Of a stretch of DNA of 64,000 bases, positions 11,285-21,790 are shown piece by piece. A program made the translations under genes and the position numbers. The stretch comes from Haemonchus contortus (lineage: Eukaryota > Nematoda > Chromadorea > Rhabditida > Trichostrongylidae). How positions within the stretch are numbered: position 1 is the first letter of the stretch; every line of letters begins with the position of its first letter. The notes under the pieces were generated by a model, which saw only the letters and a program-made list of their open reading frames with translations, was not told the origin of the DNA and did no database searches. The DNA is taken from contig LS997565.1 of the NCBI GenBank assembly GCA_000469685.2, positions 42,802,666-42,866,665 on the forward strand. Reading direction: 5' to 3'.

Positions 11285-11972
11285 ACCAGGGAAGGATCCC
11301 AAATCAAAGTGGTTATTTGAAATGAGACCTACACTCTGAAGGTGTTTTTGGATGCTGAGTTCAAATATGCTTTTCAAATTTGCCAAGCACTTCTCTGATC
11401 GGAGTTATGAGGGTGGTTTCGGGGAGCTCAACATAAGGAAACTTAATTTACATGAATGTGCTTCGTTTCTCAACTAGCTTGGTGTAGTGGTAAGCGTGAC
11501 GCTTCATGGTATGCCGTCGGCTACTTAAGCATTCACCCGGGTGTTTTTGGGACGCCTACAATTCTGTTTTCTTTCTGATTTTGGGGTTAGTAAGTGTAAA
11601 GCGATGGGCTGTGACGAGTTTTTTTTATGTTGTTTCCCATTGTGAGAACCTTCTTTGCTTCAAGCATTCCGTGCTAGAGTACCACATTTGTTCATAAAGT
11701 GGCGGAAATTATCCCACTGTGAATATAGAGTGCATGGGCATGCGAGTAAAACTGATGTAATACTTAATGTAGGTGAATATCAGCAAAAGATTAAAAGATC
11801 ATAGAACGTGAGAAAATCACGATGAGAGCATTTTCTAGTGCTCAAGGGAAAATTCCATGTAATGCAAAAATTCAGTCCTCCAAAAAACCCCAACCTTGAT
11901 CTCCCGCTCATGCAGTTCTCATTTCATATGACCGCCTTGACTTGGGATCCTTCCTTGGCGAGAATCCGACGC
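11285..11972. repeat. Fold-back element, smaller copy
   Basis: The ends are inverted: CCAGGGAAGGATCCCAAATC at the left and its near complement (GACTTGGGATCCTTCCTTGG) at 11,970. About 150 bp inside the left end matches the arms of the fold-back element at 54,533-55,402. A tRNA-like stretch GTGTAGTGGTAAGCGTGACG lies at about 11,482, matching the A-box-bearing part of that element. The inner part otherwise differs. Confidence 0.6.
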
Positions 11973-12364
11973 CAACGTTCCTTCTATCAACTTTCGCTCC
12001 TAGAATGAAGAGGTGCCCGTCGTTGGTCTTCCTAATGACCGCTTCCTTAGTTTTCGTCTCTCGAACGGAGTCATAAACTTTTTATCTGAGCTCTGGCTAC
12101 TCTAGTGCCAACCTCGCCTACTTCGTGGGTTTGACTACATTTGTTCCATAACCTCTAACCACTTTTCCGTTTCCCACTTGAACGTTTCCGAACGAAGTTA
12201 CACTCATTTTTGAAAAGTAGCCTTCACCTCAACGCACGCCCCTCCAATTGTGGGCGGGGCTTCGCTAAGCTTACGCATGCTCAGCACGGCATAAGGCCTT
12301 GCTAACTCTTTTTTCCTGGCCTCGACGCCTTCGCTGAATCGAGTTATGAATCTCTGTGGAAAGT

Positions 12365-12745
12365 ACCGCCTACTACGGAAAACGCTCCGCCCACCGGAGT
12401 AATGCCACAGAGCGGGAATGTATCAGAGAGCATCCTCCGCCACTCGCGTGCGGCTGCGTGGCCGTTTTAGTTATTCACCTTTTGTTTCTCTTGCCTTGAA
12501 GCACGATATTGTTTGCGCGCCATTTTCAAAAATGCACCGCATGACTCCTAGCTGCCCGAAAACCGACGCGTGTCCTTGCCCATAGCCCCTTTTTCATGCA
12601 TCGTATATGTGGCGGGTGAAAATCTGGGCATCCAGATGAGATTATGCCGTGAAGTAAAATGTATTGTCTACAGAAATTCTGCAGAGTTCGGAGGATGCTC
12701 TCTGATACATTCGCTCTGTTACCGTCACTCCGCCCACCGCTGGAA
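12365..12745. repeat. MITE-like inverted repeat
   Basis: AATGTATCAGAGAGCATCCT (from 12,419) recurs inverted around 12,690-12,710. Flanking GCTCCGCCCACCGG and CTCCGCCCACCGC also pair in inverted orientation. Arms are roughly 60-75 bp with indels. No coding capacity; the exact termini are not clear. Confidence 0.5.
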
Positions 12746-12989
12746 AGATTCCTTTATTTTAGTTGTCGGCCCATCCTCATCTTTGCACATTTTTTCCCGG
12801 CGTCTGGATTGTTGTGAGAACCGAATGAGAAGAATTCGCCCATGACCCCGTGAGTATCTATTACAAACAATTTCTATCACAATATTTCTTTTACAGTAGC
12901 TTCTGTTCAAGATTCTTGTCAGTGCCCAAATCAAGTTGACATACATCTTACAAGTTTCAACTGTAGGTAACGATAGTGCAGACGGTGCT

Positions 12990-15900
12990 CCGCTGGAGCG
13001 CTTTAAATTCGTCGAGTTTGAAGCCCATGCATGGCTGGTAGAAGAGTGTTCAAATTCCCAACGCCCTTTTGAAGAATCCAATAAAGAGATATTCGTCGAA
13101 TGCACGGCGATACACTGTACTGAAAATGGTCATGTATGGGTAATTATATCATTCCCGTGAGCTCAAAAATGTGGTTAGAGGGAATCTCTTTTTAGAGACA
13201 TCTGTAATTCGTATTCACCATTGCTTATATTACAAAAATTTATTCCCATAATACGATACCGCTTTCATGATCAGTTTTTTCTTTATCAGAACGCTAGACC
13301 TATATGATTCCTTGCCTTTTTATGATTTCTATGAATGGGTTTTTTCAAAAAAGCCAAACGTCGTGAAAGTAGTTCACAAATCCGAATACGAATGGCCCAC
13401 CTGATAGAGTAATAGACGAAAAAGTTTGTTGCACACGCAAAGTTTATGAAAAGCCCAGCAAAAAGGTCGGATTGCAATTTGTCCGATTTTTCAATATTCA
13501 GACTGAATACAATGTCGACCACAGCAAGTACCATCGCGCTAAACCAGCCAAATACTGTTGTTAAGCTTATTACCAAGAGCGAACGATGGATTTGCTTTGA
13601 ATTCTTCTTGACCTTAAATTTGTGGATGATTAAACTAAACCAGAAAAACAGTTGGAGAATTGAAGATCTTCCATATCAAACTATATGATGAGCTACACTT
13701 TTAACTTTTTCTGTAGCCAAACTCAACCAAACTACTCTTTAAACAGCTTGTGAATGGAGTCTGCATAGAATTCAATCTAAAAACTTACTCAGTTGTGCTT
13801 TTCTCAGCAAAAATATCAGCACTAAATAGCAGGCAAGTATAAGAATATTAACTGCAGCCATAACGTCGACAAAGACGGTATGAATCATATCACTAAATTG
13901 GTGCCGTTATCATACATACCACATACCTGCAAAATTATATGCGGGGGACGTCTTTCGTTTTCATCAATGCGTGTATGGGATATGCCTTGTTCCTCGACTT
14001 CTATTCAGAACCGTAATGAGTTACTGGTGCACAGTTCAGGCCACTCCCGCTAGGTCGTGCATCACAATGAAAAATTGGTAGAGCCTGGCCGAGAGTTTTT
14101 CAATCTGAGCTGCATCCCCCTAAGATTGGGCCTACAGGCTGTGGTAGAATCGAGCTATGAACTTATAAGACGAGATGAACCTCTGCTCCGATCTTCCTCA
14201 TTTTTTTCGATGACCCATTTCCTATCGTTAGTCATTTTTCCCTACGTTTGAAGGCTGTTATGAAACCAGATTGGAAACCTTCATCATAACCTACTTCGGT
14301 GCATGGTCGTCTGGCATCTGATGGGAGAGTTTCACTGACCTTGTACTGACCTGTTGATTTTGCCCCGCAGTTGGTATGCCCTATGCTTAGACATACCAAA
14401 CTTGACCCAAGATCTGCGGGTGCTTCTTCGAATGACTCCGATTTTTTGTGATGGGCAGAAGCGGCGGCAATGGTAAGGATTATGGAGAGGATATTTCAAG
14501 CGCTTAAACCGTAAGATAAAAGTGTATCTGATGTAAAGTTTCCACCCTCTTGTGGAAAAATGACATCAGTGGGCTAATAATGAAGCAATGATAGGCTTTT
14601 TTTGAAATGTGTGATCTGATCTGATGTGTAGTTCTGAGATCACGACAACTAGTTGTCATCTTTGCCGCCGATGAAATGATTTGGCATAGACAGGTGTACA
14701 AGCTGGTTGAGAAACAACAGCGCGGACTGCACAAGTAAGGACCCAAATCCCACACGAGACTCAGCATTTTGCCCATATCTCGCCATACTTGAAAGATAAA
14801 ATTCCCCGGCCTCTGAGATTTTTGCGAAAAGGTTCACCCGTTACTATACTGATGTTTTGCGCTTTTTCTGCTTCAAACTTACATCTCAGACGTGCGACTG
14901 AAAAATATCCATGTCTCCATAGTGAGAGGAAAAACTAATCCAATAGCAATGTGGATGGAAATATAGAGAGTATACCGTCCTTTTGATTAGAGAATTGCTG
15001 AAAAATGTTTCTTGTTTACTTAGTAGAAATACAATTTTAGTCTCGTATTCCTCGGAACAATTTCTTCCGTTTGATGAATAATATCATTTCGCAAAAAATC
15101 AATTTACATACTAAAATTTCTGTGTGGATAATACTCGGTCGATAGCAACATTGAGAAGCCAGTATAGAAGAGAATAACATGCCCACTGTTGGAAGCATTT
15201 GCCAATAAACACAGAAGTCCTGCCTCATTAGATGATTTTCAGAGCTGAAAATAGGGAAAGCAATTGTGAATATCAGAGCTAATTAGTTTAAAACAAAAAT
15301 TTCCTTGAGTTGATGGAAACTGGGAATTTTGTCAATTTCTGAACGACAGGTTTATGCCCTCACACCCTTAGCACAGTTGGACTCGGTACTCTTACTAATG
15401 GCTGTTATTTCGCCCTAGTGAGCGATCCAAAAGTCCCTTTCACCCAGCTTGTAAACTTTAGGATTGCGTAAGGCGGGGGAAATGACTGACTGTAACAAGA
15501 ACATTATATCAAAATTAGGTATAACAAAAATTGTTTTCAGTACCGCTGTTCGACCCAGGTTTTGGTTGACTGGTGAGTGTGAGTACCGATCAATTGGTTC
15601 AGAAGCCGCTAAAAAGGCGATGGCGACTGTAGTTTGGGTAGTGTAAGGTATAAGAGTACAGGACTGTTTCGCTAATGGAGCTCGAGGTTTTGCTCATAAC
15701 TCGGCAATCTTGCTAGTTCCCGTCCCTAGTGGTCTCTGCCGGAGAGACAAGACTTCCTACACCAGTCGAAACATTCGGCTGATACAGAGTTCAGAATATT
15801 CCATGACCGACATTCCAATTAATCTCGGCAAGTGAATTCATCTTGGGTTTCGGCGGCTGAATCATCTTGAGGCAAATTTACCTAAATCGTGCCGAGATTA

Positions 15901-16901
15901 AATGGGAAGTTAATCATGGAATATTCTGAGTTGAGTACTAACCGAATACTGTCTACTCGTGAAGGAAGTCTTTTGAGTTGGTTAAATGCGTTACGCATGG
16001 AATTTCCAAGGAGCTGCCTCTAGTTCTATAAAGATTCAATCCCACTAGAGAACCTTGACTCACCGACTCTAGCAATTCCAGCCTAATATCTCTGGGCTAG
16101 GATGCAAAAATCACTTAGTTTTCTACGAGATTTCAGGCTGCGTTTCTAGAAAGTTGATCCCAGAGGCTTTTTCTTCATTACTCCCACAGGAAAACAGAGG
16201 CAAAAGCCGAGGCACCGCATTAACTGAGCCCTTGCATACGTTCCCCGTACAGTGGGCGGTCCATTCGTGAGCACTTGTACAACAAAAATTGAAGTTGTGT
16301 TTTTATTTCCAAGGCTTGAACTTCCATTTATCTGGAAATGTCTTCCTAGTATTCTACGTGAACAGTTGTAAGGCGTTTCACACCCGTTGGAAAACCCAAA
16401 TATCTCCAAACTATTCGCAACTCTTTTGAATATTTGTCTAGTCAATTATTTATTTATTTTATTTAATTACTCAGTTTATTTACTTGTTTATTTACTTTAG
16501 ATTAGTCGCCCCTTACATGTAGGTTTCATACAAGTATTGAATTGGCCGTAAAGACTGTATTTCTTTAGAGAATAGCACAAAACTTACTTGTGATAAGATC
16601 CTATCATAACGTAGTGGGCAAGTATATGAAAAGATTCACCCAAAGATATGAGGCCGATCAGTATGTTTGCATGGACTTCGCAGAGATCTTGAAAAATAAA
16701 AACTTCATTCACAGTAATTTACTGCAGGATTTTTAGGCTGATGGGAATGATGGAAAGTGTTTATCCACAAATTTTGGCAGTTTTACTGACCTTGAGGCGT
16801 ACCTGTTACGTTAAACAATTGCCGAGTTTCCAATTAGACTTATAGTCGGTATAACGATATAATAATATAGGTAGAAAATAGGTAGGGTGGCCGAGATTCA
16901 T
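12990..16901 (-). pseudogene. Srsx-like chemoreceptor pseudogene B (all seven exons)
   Basis: All seven exons are present in order on the minus strand, with splice sites kept: exon 1 16,901-16,791; 2 16,687-16,588; 3 15,244-15,112; 4 14,997-14,883; 5 13,926-13,789; 6 13,612-13,401; 7 13,119 to about 12,990. Each exon is longer than its paralog because of extra bases. Examples are CATGCAAACATAC for CATGCAACATAC in exon 2, ACTGGCTTCTC for ACTGCTTCTC in exon 3, and CAAGAAGAATTC for CAAGAGAATTC in exon 6. No deletion was seen in any exon. Introns and the upstream region are closest to gene F. As written it encodes no receptor. Either it is a real pseudogene or the local consensus carries insertion errors. 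Confidence 0.85.
15792..15946. repeat. Palindromic MITE in intron 2 of pseudogene B
   Basis: AGAATATTCCATGACCGACA at the left pairs with the complement ending GGAATATTCT at the right; ATTAATCTCGGCA and TGCCGAGATTAAA pair further in. The same unit is in intron 2 of C (23,262-23,395), half in D (31,390-31,480), and split in F (52,865-52,934 and 54,335-54,412). It was therefore in the ancestral gene. Confidence 0.7.
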
Positions 16902-17084
16902 TCTGTAATAACTACGTATGTACTCCTTCTTTTCATGACAAATTTTTTTTCAAGAAAAAACACAGGAGCATTCTCGAAAGCGAGAGGAATGTAGCGATTT
17001 TTGCAAATAATATGATGATAAAAGTCGGAGGCGTTCAGGCTTCACTTAAATTAGAAAAAACAAAGAAAGCAGAGGAGATGACAT

Positions 17085-17260
17085 ACCAAGTTATTTCAGG
17101 TGAGTTGCTCTTTCTTTATGAGATATTTGTGATTCCAGCTGCCTAACGAGCAATTAGTCTGGATATAAGCAAAACAGGTTCTCTTGTTCAGATGCCTAGT
17201 TCTTGTTGTTTCTGATTAAAAACGTCACTAGACAGGGTTACGCCGTCAAGGAAATGGCAC
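17085..17260 (-). promoter_or_regulatory. Conserved upstream block of pseudogene B
   Basis: The reverse strand matches the upstream blocks of C, D and F: GAGAACCTGTTTTGC, CTAATTGCTCGTTAGG and GAGCAACTCACCTG occur in the same order. It lies 180-360 bp 5' of exon 1, the same place as in the plus-strand genes. Confidence 0.5.
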
Positions 17261-17459
17261 ATTTCTTATGGGGAAAAAGAATTGTTGACATTTCTAATTG
17301 TTTAGTGGGCACAGTAGTCCAATTGTAAGTTAGTCATCAATCAAAAGAGGGATGCAAATTCGCCGTTGCAGAATATTACTTTGATTCGAATATTAATGAT
17401 TCCAAGATTTCATACCATTCTGCATATACAAGAATGTGAAATAAATTTAGCAATAAAAA

Positions 17460-17745
17460 TTGGGCGGAGGTGATGTCATGGCACGTGGCGCACTATCTCA
17501 TACGCATGGTCACGGTTTCGAATCCGGAATCCATATCCGCCTAGGCCAATCATGCCTTCCATCCCCCCGGGGTCGCTTGATTGGTACCAGACTCGGCTGG
17601 GAGGATAAAAGCACTGACTTGGACATTGGGTGGCCACCGCAATTCATTGTATAGGCCACATGCGCATTCACTACACCACTACGATTCTGAATGGAAGGCG
17701 GATACGGGGGTGCATCCTTCGGACTGGATTGATGTTAATCTCAAT
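17460..17745 (+). repeat. tRNA-derived SINE copy 2
   Basis: Best-preserved pol III head: GTCATGGCACGTGGCGCACT (A box region) and GGTTTCGAATCCGG (B box), about 35 bases apart. The family middle (TTGGTACCAGACTCG) and end (ACTACGATTCTGAATGGAAG) follow. It lies beyond exon 1 of pseudogene B. Confidence 0.8.
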
Positions 17746-18544
17746 TTTGTGGCTTCTGGAACCTGGCGAAGGCTGACGAAGGTACAAGGCACCGAAACAT
17801 TAGCCGAATAAGAAGTTATACCGACTAGAAGTTATAAAGGCTTCACAAGGACACCTACTTATCGAGATACATATCATGCAGAGGTTCACCGAGCGTAGAT
17901 CGTGGTTGCTTTCCCGTAGACAGTCATTTTCTGAACTAATACTGATATTATGCGTATCCGTTTCTATACTCCAGAATTGCTGCTTCTACATTTTATTGTT
18001 GCTGAGTTTGCGGTAACGTCAATTTTTCGAGCAAACAAAAACCGTAAATCCGCAAAATTTTGGCAGGGAGGTAAGATTGCAGGAATCCAGTTTCTAGTCG
18101 TCTTGTCTCGAGAAAGATATGTCATCTCTCCACTCGGCTGAGGCAATAGCGGCAAGGTGAAGATGGACGAGAAAGAAAGTATCAATAACTAGAAGTTGTT
18201 CAGGGCCCACGTCTAAATCCTGTGACAAAAAATTCCTCTACTTTGGAAAAGCTTCCTTCAACGAAGACCATCCAATCTGAGACTTGCATGTATATCGAGA
18301 ACAACTCGTTCAATCAGCAGGTCCTGTCTGCTTTTTCTTATGCCATTTGAAAGCCTACTGTAGATAATACAAAAACCTCGATGCATAGAACCGAAGCGAC
18401 GTTTCCCGATGTCTTTTCACGGCTGAGTCGGCCGGATTTCATATAATCATTTCCAATTTTCTGCAATCAAAAATTGCCTCCCCAGAGTTTCGATAGAGCA
18501 AAAATTCTCCCCAGTTTCTTCCAACCATATTATTTGTTTTAAGC
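17746..18544. other. Intergenic, no gene recognised
   Basis: Between a SINE and the inverted duplicate of the gene E tail. Short frames at 17,950-18,185 on both strands overlap each other and resemble nothing I know. Confidence 0.5.
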
Positions 18545-19145
18545 CCTGAACAACAACAGAAGATTAGAATATTCAATCAAAATTTATCGGTATAAAAATG
18601 TAGAGAGCGATTATCTGCTAGGACCAACGAGTTCTAGCCCATACGTGAGTGCTTGAGTTGTATTTATAGCTGAGCGCATCCTTGAAGAGACCGATCATGA
18701 GGTATTCGTCGAACTCACGTCGATACACTTTGCTGAAAATTTTCGAAGATATGCGTTTTTGTGAGAGATAATATATTTTATCAAGCAAGGATCACTTTTT
18801 TTATAGTCTTGATTCAAATTTGGACCGAACACAGACCACTGAGAATTTTCGTTTTGGGACACCCCCCTACCAAGAACATATTTTGGTTTCATATCGCTTT
18901 TGCTCTCGTCATTGCACCATAACGATTATAGTATTCAACAGACACTTCTTTGGTTCTGGGAGAAACTGTGCTTGGTAGCGTTTCTCAGATCTGACTCGTA
19001 ATAGTTACAGTTTTCTGGTGTAGTGACCTAATGGGATTACTCGAGGATTGGGTCTACACTAGGCGTAACGTGGTTGGCTACTAAGTAAGAGACAACTGCT
19101 CACAAAATTAATTCGACAGAAGGGCATTGGTGGGTTCACCGAAAA
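18545..19145 (-). repeat. Inverted duplicate of the 3' end of gene E
   Basis: The reverse complement of this 600 bp aligns with 46,675-47,290, covering the last 400 bp of gene E's intron 6, its exon 7 and the start of the 3' flank. Blocks such as TTCTCAGTGGTCTGTGTTCG, GATCGGTCTCTTCAAG and GATAATCGCTCTCTACATTT (or complements) are shared. It contains an orphan last exon. Confidence 0.85.
18636..18756 (-). pseudogene. Orphan last exon of an E-type receptor
   Basis: On the minus strand, after TTTTCAG, the sequence corresponds to gene E exon 7 (YRREFDEHLMIGLFKNAL type tail). Small changes and an indel near the GAACTC/GAATTC site alter the frame. No E-type exons 1-6 lie to its right on this strand, so it cannot be part of a complete gene. 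Confidence 0.7.
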
Positions 19146-19224
19146 ACTCAGGTCCTATTATACGTAGGTTGCCCTTAATATTTTGAGATTTGAGAACAGA
19201 ACCAAATACTATTTATTGAAAATC

Positions 19225-20112
19225 GTTTTACTGTCTTTCAAGATTCTCCACATTAAGATCTATACACTTTTGCATGGGCTCGAACCAATTTTCGAAGCAT
19301 CTTTGCCACTCTGATGTAGGTAACTCTGAAACATGGATTCTGAACGCATCAACGGCTTCTTCAGGTGTCGAAAAACGTTGACCTCTCATTTCATTTTCTA
19401 GTACGGGATGAGAAGAAATCACCCGGGGACCACATGGCTGATGACCTGTCAAATCGTTGTTTTGAGTGCTCAAAAATGCAGTTGTTCGAGCCGATGTGTG
19501 GGAGCTCGCATTGTCGGGGCGAAGAGTGATCCGTGTTCAGCAGTTGGTTTTCTTGATTTTTTGGAAGCCAAATGGCAAACAAATGGTGGTATACCAGTCA
19601 GAACTGACGGTTCTGCTTGTTCTAGTGGTACGGTTGCGACATGTCCAGTTTTTCCAAAAAACAGGAGATCAATTGCTCGGAAGTGCTTGGTGCGCGGAGA
19701 GCTTTTGTCGGATTTGGCTTATCTTGAATTACCCATACGGTCGACTGCTGTTTCCTTTCGGGCTCATACGCATGAATCCATGATCCATCATCTGTTTCGA
19801 TGTCATAGACGTGTTTCGAAGCACCGCGATCGTATTTTTTGAGCCGTTCCTTCGACCAATCGACACGAGTCCCTTTTTTGGGGGAATGACAAATTTTTCA
19901 GAAACAATTTTTTTACAGTCAAATGTTAATGCAATATTGAATGCATGCTGGTCCCACTAATGCCTAAGGTTGTACCAATCTCACGATAGGCCACATGACG
20001 GTCTTGTAGGATTGTCACTGGTTTATCGTGAAGAGAATTTTTAGAAATTTCTTTGTGAACTGCTCCTTCAGAAGTCATCTATCAGTCTTATAATATTCTA
20101 GTTGATTGCCAT
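19225..20112 (-). mobile_element. Bandit/cecropia-like mariner remnant
   Basis: On the reverse strand a mariner transposase can be followed across frames: YDRGASKHVYDI, YEPERKQQSTVW, DNASSHTSAR (one frame off), LSTQNNDLTGHQP, and the C-terminal part ENEMRGQRFSTPEEAVDA to MQKCIDLNVENLE (minus 19,398-19,228). The first catalytic Asp is kept in DDGSW. The segment that should hold the third Asp is damaged (CGPRVISSHP). The stretch 20,013-20,110 also occurs at 28,758-28,855, where the C/D duplication appears to begin. A second copy of this family is at 54,428-57,004. The subfamily name is inferred. Confidence 0.75.
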
Positions 20113-21119
20113 GTAAGATTTGCCTGCCTTTGCCACGCGGTTAATCGTTAGGCTTTATTCGAACCTCAAACTTGTGCAATTAAACCCAATGAGAACACGA
20201 ACATAAACTAGGATTTCTCGAATGAATGATAATGAATGATGGAATGAAATCTCAAAAGTATATTTCTATGAACAACACTAGGCAACAGTAGAGCAAAAAT
20301 ATAGAAGGTAAAGCAAAGTTGCATCTGATCCTGCCATGCATCCAAGCGAATCGAGCGTCGGCGCGCCCTCTTTTATGCGAACTAAGAGTGTATACATTTT
20401 GCGTTGTTTTCTGGGAAAGTCTACCATTTCAATCAGATAAGGAGGAAAAGAATGCAATCAGCTGTAAAGCATGGGAAAGACAGTTACATACTAAAAGTGA
20501 AAAGATAAACATGGAATTAAAAGACATGATTCACTATAAGTTATATATGATCACAGTTGTGATACCCTGGAAATGAAAGTGGGAATCATGAAAGAGTCGT
20601 GGCGCGTTCTTGTCGCTTTCAGACGAGTTCATGTTCGGAGGCGTATCGTACACACCCAAACGGAATTACCGCTTCTCATCAGTTGGCATCACTTTCATTT
20701 CTTTGAGTCCACCTCTGTGTTCGAATGCAAACTTCATTGCTATCCTAGCCAAACATTTGTTAACGGCATCACGGCCCAGAAACGAGCCCCTCGATAGCTC
20801 TACCACCAAATTACGTTGATTATAGCTCGAATAACGAATATAAACGTTCTCTAGTATGAAGGAACTTTTAATAAGCTTTACTGCTATGTTGAGCTGTCGA
20901 TGAACTTCCGTTGGAAGAACATACTACTGATCAGGTTATGACTATTCAGTTCCGTAGTAGTGTGATTGATCGACGATAGTTAAACACTTGTTCAGTTACA
21001 GTGATGGTTTGTGGCAGCCCAACAATACCAGCTTTTCTGGCAGGAAATCTAAGCATGTCTGAGCTTAAAAAGGCGATTCTTGCCTTAAGTTTCTTGGAAT
21101 TAATTGATCTCTTCTGAGG

Positions 21120-21368
21120 TATGCGCTTCGCCTTCCATTTAGAGTCGTGGTGGTGTAATGAGTGCGTATGTGGCCTATACAATGACTTGCGGTGGCTAGC
21201 CGATGTACAAGCTAGTGCATTTATCCTCCCAGACGAGTCTAGTACCAATTGAATGACCTCGGAGGAACGGAAGGTCTGGTTGACTTAGGCGGATAGGTCA
21301 TCCGTGATCCCAACTCTTGACCATGCGTGTGAAATAGCGCGCCTTTTGGGGAGTTCGCATCTCTCTAT
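21120..21368 (-). repeat. tRNA-derived SINE copy 3 (inverted)
   Basis: Reverse strand carries the family order: CACACGCATGGTCAAGAG, TATCCGCCTAAG, TTGGTACCAGACTCGTCTGG, CCACCGCAAGTCATTGTATA, then CACGACTCTAAATGGAAG. The A-box end is missing. A matching copy lies upstream of gene D (29,420-29,655), so it predates the C/D duplication. Confidence 0.75.
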
Positions 21369-21429
21369 GAATGATGACTTACTTACAATTGACTTCTGCG
21401 CCCACTGGACAATTGGAAAACGTCAACAA

Positions 21430-21620
21430 CTCTTTACCAGGGAATATTTACTATTTCCACGAGGCGTAGTCCTGTTTAGTGACGTTCCTCATTAAGGAGA
21501 AAACCGGGGTGTAAACAAGAGAACCTGTTTCGCTTATCACCAAACTAATTGCTCGTTAGGGACGGAATCACAAATATCTCACGAAGAAGGAGCAACTCAC
21601 CCTGAATAAACTTGGTGTAT
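21430..21620 (+). promoter_or_regulatory. Conserved upstream block of gene C
   Basis: This block is shared with 29,705-29,895 (D), 51,255-51,420 (F) and, inverted, 17,085-17,260 (B). Invariant parts include GTGACGTT, AGAGAACCTGTTTCGCTTAT, CTAATTGCTCGTTAG and AAGGAGCAACTCACCCTGAA. It ends about 170 bp before the start codon in C. No TATA or known factor site can be named. Confidence 0.5.
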
Positions 21621-21790
21621 TATTATTGTTGTTCCATTTTCTTGTTCCTGAATCGAGTAAAGCCACCCAACTTTTATCAATATATCATTTGCCAGAATCG
21701 CTACATTTTCCTGCTTTTTAGAATTCTCTGTGTTTTTCTTGCAAGGGAAATTCGTCATAAAAAGAAGGAGTACGTGGCGTATATCACAGA

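Noticed and set aside
10943..11386. Minus-strand open frame of 147 codons
   Set aside because: It covers the plus-strand RTE endonuclease remnant and part of a fold-back element; no domain on the minus strand.
11478..11515. tRNA gene (GTGTAGTGGTAAGCGTGACG resembles a D arm)
   Set aside because: No anticodon and acceptor stems can be folded around it; the same sequence is part of the fold-back family, so it is a SINE-like head.
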